64,000 bases of DNA, taken from NCBI GenBank assembly GCA_965238045.1, contig CBDEGU010000010.1:620001-684000 (forward strand), read 5' to 3'. Below are positions 27,144 through 33,943 of this stretch, one piece after another. Position 1 is the stretch's first letter; every line of letters starts with the position of its first letter. The notes beneath the pieces were generated by a model. That model ran no database searches, had not been told where the DNA came from, and worked only from the letters and a program-made list of their open reading frames with translations. The stretch is from CBDEGU01 sp965238045 (GTDB lineage: Bacteria; Acidobacteriota; Terriglobia; Bryobacterales; UBA6623). A program made the position numbers and the translations under genes.

Positions 27144-27184
27144 GGATGCACGCGAAGGCCGGTAAGCCAAAAGCAGGTGCATCC
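27144..27184. terminator. Bidirectional hairpin between convergent genes
   Basis: GGATGCAC (27144-27151) pairs with GTGCATCC (27177-27184), with an inner GGC/GCC stem. It sits between the esterase stop and the murA stop and could terminate both. U tracts are poor. Confidence 0.45.
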
Positions 27185-27219
27185 GCCCAATCTTGTGGCC
27201 GCTGATCAGCCGGCAGCCG

Positions 27220-28473
27220 CTAAACCCGGCGGATCTTGGCTCCGGCGGCGGCCAATTTTTCGACGAGGTTTTCATACCCCCGGTCGATGTGATAGACACG
27301 ATCGATCAGGGTTTCGCCCGTGGCGGCCAGAGCGGCGAGGACGAGGCTGGCGCTGGCTCGCAGATCCGAGGCCATCACGCTGGCTCCGCTCAGCGCGGTC
27401 TTGCCGCTGACAACGGCGCGGTTGCCGTCAATCGTGATCTCGGCTCCCATGCGTATCAGCTCGGGGGCATGCATGAAGCGGTTCTCGAAAATTGTCTCAA
27501 GCACATGAGACTCACCTTCGGCTTGCGTCATCAGTGCCATGAACTGCGCCTGCATATCGGTAGGAAAGCCCGGGTATTCGGCCGTGGTGATATCCACGGC
27601 TCGCAGCGGCGCTCCGCCTTCCACGCGAAGCTCGTTCTCCGGCGACGCTCCGAAGCGCACGCCGGCCTGACGCATCTTCTCGATCAGCGAAGCGAGATGC
27701 TTCGGTTCGGCGCCGCGGAGCGTAAGACCTCCTTCGGTCATGGCGCCGGCGATCAAATACGTTCCCGCCTCAATGCGGTCGGGGATGATTTCGTGGCGCG
27801 CACCCCCGAGTTTGGAAACTCCTTGCACCCGGATCGTCGGCGTGCCCGCGCCTTCGATTGAAGCTCCCATTTTGGTAAGCAACGCGGCCAGGTCGGCGAC
27901 TTCGGGCTCGCGGGCGGCGTTTTCGAGCACGGTTTCACCCGTGGCCAAGACAGCAGCCATGAGCAGGTCTTCGGTACCAGTCACCGTGACGCGATCGAAA
28001 TGGACGACCGCGCCCTGGAGGCCATTGGGCGCGACGGCGCGAACGTAGCCGTGCTCCCGTGCGACCCTGGCTCCAAGTTTTTCGAGTCCGGCCAGGTGCA
28101 TCTGGATCGGCCGCGCCCCGATGGCGCAGCCGCCCGGGAGCGAGACGCGCGCCTCGCCGCATCTCGCTACCAGAGGCCCGAGCACGAGACTCGATGCCCG
28201 CATCGTCTTGACGAGTTCGTAAGGCGCTTCGGGTGAGCCGAGCCGTGCCGCGCGAATGCGGTAGCCGCCGTTTCGGCGTTCGACCTCGGCGCCGATGCTT
28301 TCCAGCAGCAGGACCATCGTGCGGATGTCCCGCACGGCGGGGATGCGTTCGAGCAGGACTTCCTCGCCGGTCAGCAGCGAGGCGGCCAGCACCGGCAGCG
28401 CGGCGTTCTTCGCGCCGCTGATGGCGATGGCACCCGAGAGTGGGTGTCCTCCCTCAATGAGAAATTTATCCAT
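27220..28473 (-). CDS. murA: UDP-N-acetylglucosamine 1-carboxyvinyltransferase
   Basis: First committed step of peptidoglycan precursor synthesis, transferring enolpyruvate from PEP to UDP-GlcNAc. N-terminal ISGAKNAALPVLAASLL, the active-site loop LPGGCAIGARPIQMHL with the PEP-binding Cys at about residue 116 (the fosfomycin target), and the C-terminal ATGETLIDRVYHIDRGYENLVEKL are all present. ATG 28473 (MDKFLIEGG) is favoured over 28500. Length 417 aa is normal. It is the third gene in the murQ-nagA-murA direction with a 150-bp gap, so it may have its own promoter. Confidence 0.96.
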   Translation of the reverse strand: MDKFLIEGGHPLSGAIAISGAKNAALPVLAASLLTGEEVLLERIPAVRDIRTMVLLLESIGAEVERRNGGYRIRAARLGSPEAPYELVKTMRASSLVLGPLVARCGEARVSLPGGCAIGARPIQMHLAGLEKLGARVAREHGYVRAVAPNGLQGAVVHFDRVTVTGTEDLLMAAVLATGETVLENAAREPEVADLAALLTKMGASIEGAGTPTIRVQGVSKLGGARHEIIPDRIEAGTYLIAGAMTEGGLTLRGAEPKHLASLIEKMRQAGVRFGASPENELRVEGGAPLRAVDITTAEYPGFPTDMQAQFMALMTQAEGESHVLETIFENRFMHAPELIRMGAEITIDGNRAVVSGKTALSGASVMASDLRASASLVLAALAATGETLIDRVYHIDRGYENLVEKLAAAGAKIRRV

Positions 28474-28622
28474 GAAGCGTTTCCCGTCGCCGCCCCACAA
28501 AGCTCGCGGGCGACCCTCGCGCCCTCAAGTAAGGCGCTCTCACCTAAGACGGCATAGCACGTGTTTAGATTTCACTTCCCGAGACATTCCTGATACGCGC
28601 GGAATACGCCGGGCGCCCTGAA

Positions 28623-29783
28623 CTACTGGACCTCTGCTCCTCTGGCGTAGACTTTCTCAATCCGCAAGTCATCGCTGAGCAGAAGGAGATCGGCGTCGGC
28701 TCCCGTCTTCAGACAGCCTTTGCGGTCCTCGACGCCCATGAGTTTCGCCGTATTGAGCGTGGCCATGCGAATCGCTTCCCAGGCGGGCATGCCCGTGAAC
28801 TCGATCATGTTCCTCACGGCTTGGTCCAGCGTGAGCACGCTGCCGGCGAGCGTGCCCTGGTATCGGCAGACTCGGTCCTTGACTTCCACTTGCAGCCCGA
28901 CAACCTCGTAGACGCCATCGGGCATGCCGGTGGCCGAGATGCCGTCGGAGATCAGCACAATGCCGTCGGAACCTTTGGCGCGATAGAGCATATCGATCGC
29001 TTTCGGGTCGACATGCACGCCATCGGCGATGAGTTCGGCCTTGATCGAGGGGTCGCTGAGCACCTTGGCGATCACGCCGGGGTCGCGGTGCCTGAACGGG
29101 CGCATGGCGTTGAACATGTGCGTGGCTTGGCGCGCGCCGAGCCGCGCGGCGCGGTCGGCTTCCTCGTAGGTGGCGTCAGTGTGCCCGATCGAAGGCTGCA
29201 CGCCGTTGCCGAGCATCTCCTCGATCACTTCGGCCGCATGGCCGATCTCGGGCGCAATCGTCATGATGCGCAGCTGACCTTTGGCGGCCTGGGCGAAGGC
29301 GCGATAGGCGTCGAGCGTTGGTTCGACGACGAATTTTTCGGGATGCGCGCCGCGGCGCTTGGGACTCAGATAGGGTCCCTCCATGTGAATGCCCAGCGGA
29401 TGGGCGCGCGCATGTCCGCTACTCGCGCTTTGCTCGACATAGCCGGCGAGGAACTCGACCGAGCGGAGAATATCGGCCGTCGCCGCGCTGCCGGTCGTGG
29501 GGTAGAAGGAAGTGGTCCCAAAACTCGCCAGTAAGCGGCAGATGATTTCCATGGCGTCCGCGCTGGCTTCCATGACGTCGCGGCCGCCCCCGCCGTGATT
29601 GTGGATGTCAATGAAACCCGGCGCGATGCACCCGGCGACCTTCACCTCCGTGGCGCCAGACGGAATTTCGATAGCCTCGCGGGAACCGGCGGCGAGAACG
29701 CGGTCATCCTCGACCAGAACGACGCCGTTCGGCACCAGGTCGGGCGTGTAGAGGGTCTTTGCGGTGAAGGCGGTGATGGGCAT
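28623..29783 (-). CDS. nagA: N-acetylglucosamine-6-phosphate deacetylase
   Basis: Amidohydrolase-superfamily enzyme making glucosamine-6-P plus acetate. Metal and substrate motifs: PGFIDIHNHGGGGRDVME (HxH), GIHMEGPYLSPKRRGAHP (Glu ligand), IGHTDATYEEADRAARLGARQATHMFNAM (His ligands), VLISDGISATGMPDG (catalytic Asp). Length (386 aa) is standard. It starts 21 bp after the murQ stop on the same strand, so the two are almost certainly co-transcribed for cell-wall amino-sugar recycling. Confidence 0.95.
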   Translation of the reverse strand: MPITAFTAKTLYTPDLVPNGVVLVEDDRVLAAGSREAIEIPSGATEVKVAGCIAPGFIDIHNHGGGGRDVMEASADAMEIICRLLASFGTTSFYPTTGSAATADILRSVEFLAGYVEQSASSGHARAHPLGIHMEGPYLSPKRRGAHPEKFVVEPTLDAYRAFAQAAKGQLRIMTIAPEIGHAAEVIEEMLGNGVQPSIGHTDATYEEADRAARLGARQATHMFNAMRPFRHRDPGVIAKVLSDPSIKAELIADGVHVDPKAIDMLYRAKGSDGIVLISDGISATGMPDGVYEVVGLQVEVKDRVCRYQGTLAGSVLTLDQAVRNMIEFTGMPAWEAIRMATLNTAKLMGVEDRKGCLKTGADADLLLLSDDLRIEKVYARGAEVQ

Positions 29784-29804
29784 GACGCGGCTCCTCCGAT
29801 GCGT

Positions 29805-30776
29805 CTAGTCGATTTCGGCGGGCCGGTTCAGCGGCTGTCCCTGTGCGATGTCCGGTGCGATGTCCTGTGCGATGGCCCCGCGCGGTGATTCGTTCAAGGC
29901 ATCCCCAAGATGGTCGCCCGCATCGGCGAGACGCCCTCTGGCCGCGGCGGCGTCGAGCCCGAGCCGGACCGCGACGATGGCGACGCGCACATCGTTGTCC
30001 GCCGCCACCAGGGCTTGGGCCGCCTGCCCGGCATCGCACCGGGCGACTTGGGCTACGATCCGGCGGCCACGCTCGATGAGCTTGTTGTTGCTGAGCCGGA
30101 CCTTCACCATCAAGTTACCCAGCACGTAGCCCATCTTCACCATCACGGCGGTCGAAATCATGTTCAGGACGAGCTTCTGCGCCGTGCCGGCTTTCATTCG
30201 CGTGGAGCCCGTTAGAACCTCCGGGCCGGTGAGCGGTGTGATGGCGATGTCGGCGGCGCGGGCCAGGTCCGACTCTGGATTCGCGCTCAGGCCCGCGGTC
30301 AGCGCTCCGAGGGATTTGGCATGGGCGAGGGCCCCGAGAACATAGGGCGCGCGCCCGCTGGCCGAAATGCAGACGAGAACGTCTCCCGCGCCGAAAGAGC
30401 GATCTTTGAGATCAGCCGCGCCCTGGCTCGCTTGGTCTTCGCTGCCTTCGGCGGCACGCTCGAGGGCCCCGGTTCCGCCCGCGATGATACCCTCGACACG
30501 CCCTGGCTCGCTGCCAAAGGTCGGCGGACATTCCGCGGCGTCCAGCACGCCCAGCCGGCCACTGCTGCCCGCTCCGATGTAGAAGAGCCTGCCGCCCCGC
30601 CGGTAGCGCTCAACGATCGCGTCCACTGCCTGCGCGATGCGAGGAATCTCCGCGGCGACGGCCGAGGCGATTGTTTGATCTTCCCGGTTGATGACCGTGA
30701 GCAGATCGAGGGTGGAGAGCTGATCGAGATGTTCCGAAGCCGGGTTGGGCTGCTCCGTAATGAGGCCTTCGAGCAC
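29805..30776 (-). CDS. murQ: N-acetylmuramic acid 6-phosphate etherase
   Basis: Cleaves the lactyl ether of MurNAc-6-P to give GlcNAc-6-P, the substrate of NagA next door. Start GTG 30776 gives VLEGLITEQPNPASEHLDQL. SIS-domain motifs: YIGAGSSGRLGVLDAAECPPTFG, ISASGRAPYVLGAL, and the MurQ signature GSTRMKAGTAQKLVLNMIST. The C-terminus carries AIAQ-DIAP-DIAQ, from three 12-bp DNA repeats, beyond the conserved fold. It heads the murQ-nagA pair. Upstream at 30786-30817 a 16-bp direct repeat contains TATACT twice on the minus strand, possible duplicated -10 boxes. Confidence 0.94.
   Translation of the reverse strand: MLEGLITEQPNPASEHLDQLSTLDLLTVINREDQTIASAVAAEIPRIAQAVDAIVERYRRGGRLFYIGAGSSGRLGVLDAAECPPTFGSEPGRVEGIIAGGTGALERAAEGSEDQASQGAADLKDRSFGAGDVLVCISASGRAPYVLGALAHAKSLGALTAGLSANPESDLARAADIAITPLTGPEVLTGSTRMKAGTAQKLVLNMISTAVMVKMGYVLGNLMVKVRLSNNKLIERGRRIVAQVARCDAGQAAQALVAADNDVRVAIVAVRLGLDAAAARGRLADAGDHLGDALNESPRGAIAQDIAPDIAQGQPLNRPAEID
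29841..29876. repeat. 3 x 12-bp coding tandem repeat in murQ
   Basis: CTGTGCGATGTC, CGGTGCGATGTC, CTGTGCGATGGC on the plus strand; the minus-strand product is AIAQ-DIAP-DIAQ at the MurQ C-terminus. Confidence 0.82.
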
Positions 30777-30785
30777 GAACTATCG

Positions 30786-30817
30786 AAGTATAGCAACAGG
30801 GAAGTATAGCAACAGGA
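30786..30817 (-). repeat. 2 x 16-bp direct repeat upstream of murQ
   Basis: AAGTATAGCAACAGGG and AAGTATAGCAACAGGA are adjacent, immediately upstream of the murQ start. On the minus strand each carries TATACTT, so the duplication may double a promoter element. Confidence 0.6.
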
Positions 30818-30868
30818 CCCCGGGAAGCCTCGTCGTGGAGAGTGCGCGTCCCGCTGGGCGGGCGGCGG

Positions 30869-31825
30869 CTACTCTCCAAGCAGCGCCGGCGGATCGTTGT
30901 CGTCCCCAGCGGCCCTCTCGCCTAGCCGGCGAATGGTTTTTCGCCCTTCGCGAGTGGCAACGGCGATACCGCTGATGACCAAGGCGAGGCCCAAGACAAG
31001 CCTGGCGGTGATCGCTTCCGAGAGCAGCCAGGCGCTGACCGCGATGCCGAAGATCGGCACCGAAAACGACAGGACCGACAGCGAGCCTGGACTGTGCTTC
31101 TTCAGCAGCGTCGCCCAGGCCATGAAGCTAACGCCCGAGATGACCACTCCCTGGTAGGCCACTCCGGCTATCGCTCCCCAGCCGGGCACGGGACGTGCCG
31201 CCTCGCCCGATGCGTAGGAGGCGGCCGCAAACCAGGGCAGCGACAGCGCCATCTGCCAGAAGACGGCTTTCACCGGTTCGATGCGCTGAAGCAAGCGCTG
31301 TGTGTAGACCAGACGCACGGCGACGAGAATCGCCGAAAAAAGAATCAGGGAATTGCCCAGGGCCGGGTTCGCGGCGAGTTCGATCTCGGGCTTACCCAGC
31401 GACACGGCCGCGACCCCGGCGAAGGCCGCGGCCAGACCGAGCAGCCGAAGCGGCGAGAGCCTGTCTTCGGGCAGCACGAAATGGGAGATCAGGTTCGCGA
31501 AGATCGGATTGCTGTTGATCAGGATAACGGCGTAGGCCGGCGAGGTATAGTCGGCGCCGAGATGGAGAATACCAACTTGCACGATGAAGAGCATGCTCAA
31601 CTGCGCCAGCGGCCGGCGCTCGTCCGCGGCGGGGACCAGGTCCGCGCCCCGCAGCTTGGCCCAGGCGCCGACCGAGAGCACGCCCAGAAGTTGGCGCAGA
31701 AACGCGGTCCAGAACGGGGCGAAGCCAGTCAGCGCGAACTTCAGCGCCGTCTGATTGCCGCCGCGAAGGACACATACGGCGATGGCCTGGAGGGCTGAAG
31801 TCCAGCCGATGGGCGTGATGGTCAC
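30869..31825 (-). CDS. EamA/DMT-superfamily transporter, copy A
   Basis: A 318-aa protein with about ten membrane segments in two EamA halves: ALQAIAVCVLRGGNQTALKFALTGFAPFWTAFLRQLLG opens the first, FWQMALSLPWFAAASY and GVVISGVSFMAWATLLKKHSPGSLSVLSFSVPIFGIAVSAWLLSE belong to the second. EamA proteins export amino acids or other metabolites. It is the last of three tandem paralogues (with 31865-32923 and 32920-33864), which share WG.N...KT/LGL...PPFW and SPGTLSxxxFxxPxFG. Substrate unknown. Confidence 0.9.
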   Translation of the reverse strand: MTITPIGWTSALQAIAVCVLRGGNQTALKFALTGFAPFWTAFLRQLLGVLSVGAWAKLRGADLVPAADERRPLAQLSMLFIVQVGILHLGADYTSPAYAVILINSNPIFANLISHFVLPEDRLSPLRLLGLAAAFAGVAAVSLGKPEIELAANPALGNSLILFSAILVAVRLVYTQRLLQRIEPVKAVFWQMALSLPWFAAASYASGEAARPVPGWGAIAGVAYQGVVISGVSFMAWATLLKKHSPGSLSVLSFSVPIFGIAVSAWLLSEAITARLVLGLALVISGIAVATREGRKTIRRLGERAAGDDNDPPALLGE

Positions 31826-31864
31826 GATCGGATCCTTTCGATCGGAGCGAAGGGAAGGCCCAGC

Positions 31865-32923
31865 TTAGCAGGTGATCGCCGGGGGCGCCTGTCCGGCGGC
31901 TTGGTCGGCGGTTTTGTCGGCGGCGGACGGAGCGGGCAGCGAGCTTTGCCGAGATCGGGTGGTGACAATTAAGATGCCGGCGAAAACAGCTCCGGCGCCG
32001 ATCAGAAACGACGGTGGGAGCGCCTCGGAAAATACCACGGCGCTGAAGAGAACTCCGAACAAAGGTGTCGGAAAAGCGAGTATCGAGAGAACGCCAGGCG
32101 GGTAGTCCCGCAGCAGCCGCGTCCAGAGCATGAAACAAAAACCGGCGACGACGACGCCTTGATAGAGAATCGCGGCGACCGGCCGCCAGGTCAGCGGCGC
32201 CACCAGAGGGGGCTCGAAGAGCAGCGCCGCCACCAGAAACATCGGCACGGCCAGAACGAGCGTCCAAAAAATCGCCCGCGTCATCTCGATGCGCTGCACG
32301 ACGCGCTTGGTCGTGATCGAGCGCACGCCGACGAAGAACGACGAGACGACGGCAATCAAATTTCCCCAGTAGGGGTGCGGCGCCCAGCGGGCCTCGGGCT
32401 TGCCGAGAAAGATGAATGAGATACCCGCGACGGCGATCGCCAAACCCAAAACCCGGGTCCACGAGAGACGATTCCCCGGAATGAAGTAGTGGGCAAGCAG
32501 GTTCGTGAAGATGGGGTGACAGTTGATCAGGACCACCGCGTAGGCGGCCGAAGTCCAATTCACGCTGATGTTGAGCAAGGATATTTGGATGAAACAGAGG
32601 ATGCCCAGAAGGGCCAGCCCGCCGTACTCCTCCGGCGCCGGACGCAATCGAATCCGCGAGAACTTCGCCCACAGGCCGATCACGACCATGCCGATCCCCA
32701 TGCGCCAAAAAGCGCCCCAGACCGGCGGAAAGACCGCCAGCGCGGTTTTGAGGGCGACGATATTAGCGCCCCAAAGCACCGAGATCAGCAGCGTCAGCAA
32801 CGCGACCTTCCATCCGACCTGCTTGTCGCCGTTGGGCGTACGCTCGCCGACGCCGGAAGCGAGCGCCGTTTCGCCGGCGTCCGGCCCGACTCCGGCCAGG
32901 GGCTTGCCAGGCCGGGCCGTCAC
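31865..32923 (-). CDS. EamA/DMT-superfamily transporter, copy B
   Basis: A 352-aa paralogue of its neighbours, with a longer hydrophilic N-terminus (MTARPGKPLAGVGPDAGETA) and a C-terminal tail. The EamA core has LLTLLISVLWGANIVALKTALAVFPPVWGAFWRMGIG and GVVVAGFCFMLWTRLLRDYPPGVLSILAFPTPLFGVLFSAVVFSE. The start overlaps the copy C stop by 4 nt, so translational coupling is likely. The tail (PSAA-DKTA-DQAA) comes from three 12-bp DNA repeats (31895-31930). Confidence 0.9.
   Translation of the reverse strand: MTARPGKPLAGVGPDAGETALASGVGERTPNGDKQVGWKVALLTLLISVLWGANIVALKTALAVFPPVWGAFWRMGIGMVVIGLWAKFSRIRLRPAPEEYGGLALLGILCFIQISLLNISVNWTSAAYAVVLINCHPIFTNLLAHYFIPGNRLSWTRVLGLAIAVAGISFIFLGKPEARWAPHPYWGNLIAVVSSFFVGVRSITTKRVVQRIEMTRAIFWTLVLAVPMFLVAALLFEPPLVAPLTWRPVAAILYQGVVVAGFCFMLWTRLLRDYPPGVLSILAFPTPLFGVLFSAVVFSEALPPSFLIGAGAVFAGILIVTTRSRQSSLPAPSAADKTADQAAGQAPPAITC
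31895..31930. repeat. 3 x 12-bp coding tandem repeat in EamA copy B
   Basis: GGCGGCTTGGTC, GGCGGTTTTGTC, GGCGGCGGACGG; the product on the minus strand is PSAA-DKTA-DQAA in the cytoplasmic tail. Confidence 0.75.
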
Positions 32924-33864
32924 CGAGCCGGCTCCTCCGGCGCGCTCGCCAGCCCGGCACCCGCCCTGCTCGGCCGGCGGGTGACCAGCCAGATCCCCGC
33001 GGCGACGGCGCCCAGCCCGGTGAACAGGTGCGCGGTAATCGGTTCACCGAAAAACAAGACGCTCAGGAAGAGTCCCGAGACCGGCGAGATGAATGCGAAC
33101 ATCGACAGCGTACCGGGGCTCATGCGGGTCAGCAACACCGTCCAGACAATGAAACATAGTCCGGCGATGACGATGCCTTGGTAGAGAATGGCCAGCACGG
33201 CCGGCACCTCCAGCGGCCGAATCAGAGGTGGTTCGAGAATCAAGCCAGCGGCCAAGAAGACAGGCAAAGAAAAGGCCATCTGCCAGAACACGGCCCGCAC
33301 CGGTTCGATCGACTGAACCAGCCGCTGCGTGTAGACCGTGCGCGAACCAAGCAGAAAAGCCGAGGTGACGACGACAAAATTTCCCAGATACGGGTGTGAG
33401 GCGAGCGTCGTCTCGGGCCGGCCGAGGAATACGAAGCAAATCCCCGCGAAAGCCGTCGCGAGGCCGAGCACGCGGACCGGCGAGAGTTTGTCTTCAGCCA
33501 CGAAGAAATGCCCCACCAAGTTCGCGAATACAGGATGCGCGTTGAGCAACACGATGGAATAAGCCGGCGAAGTGAGATCGACGCCAAAAGTCATCGTTGT
33601 AATCTGCACGGTGAAGAGCACTCCGAGGCCGAGGATCAGCGGACGCTCGCCTGCCGGCGGCGCCATGGCAACGTTGCGAACCGCTCCCCACAGGCCAACG
33701 GCGGCAACACCGGCGAGCATACGCCAGAACGCGCTCCAGAACGGCGGAAAGGTCCCCAGCCCAAGCTTCATCGCGATCACGTTCCCGCCCCAGAGAATCG
33801 AGATCGCCACGGCGGCGAGCGCACTGCCGAGACTGATTCGGCTGATGGAATGTTTCTGTATCAT
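32920..33864 (-). CDS. EamA/DMT-superfamily transporter, copy C
   Basis: First of the three tandem EamA genes. I chose ATG 33864 (MIQKHSISRISLGSALAAVAISILWGGNVIAMKLGLGTFPPFW); an in-frame ATG at 33882 adds only MRCCEQ. Two five-TM halves are visible, with ALVFTVQITTMTFG-like and GIVIAGLCFIVWTVLLTRMSPGTLSMFAFISPVSGLFLSVLFFGE segments. Its stop overlaps the start of copy B (ATGA-type overlap). The three copies are clearly homologous but diverged, so the duplications are not recent. Confidence 0.9.
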   Translation of the reverse strand: MIQKHSISRISLGSALAAVAISILWGGNVIAMKLGLGTFPPFWSAFWRMLAGVAAVGLWGAVRNVAMAPPAGERPLILGLGVLFTVQITTMTFGVDLTSPAYSIVLLNAHPVFANLVGHFFVAEDKLSPVRVLGLATAFAGICFVFLGRPETTLASHPYLGNFVVVTSAFLLGSRTVYTQRLVQSIEPVRAVFWQMAFSLPVFLAAGLILEPPLIRPLEVPAVLAILYQGIVIAGLCFIVWTVLLTRMSPGTLSMFAFISPVSGLFLSVLFFGEPITAHLFTGLGAVAAGIWLVTRRPSRAGAGLASAPEEPAR

Positions 33865-33943
33865 CTGTTCACAACACCGCAAGCAGAAGGCACCGGCTCG
33901 CCATTGGCGAAAGGGGACAACCGGGTTCCGGTGGCGAACCCAG

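Noticed and set aside
27126..27148. 14-bp period direct repeat (GTTTGGATG twice)
   Set aside because: Short, intergenic, and overlaps the terminator hairpin; no separate meaning seen.
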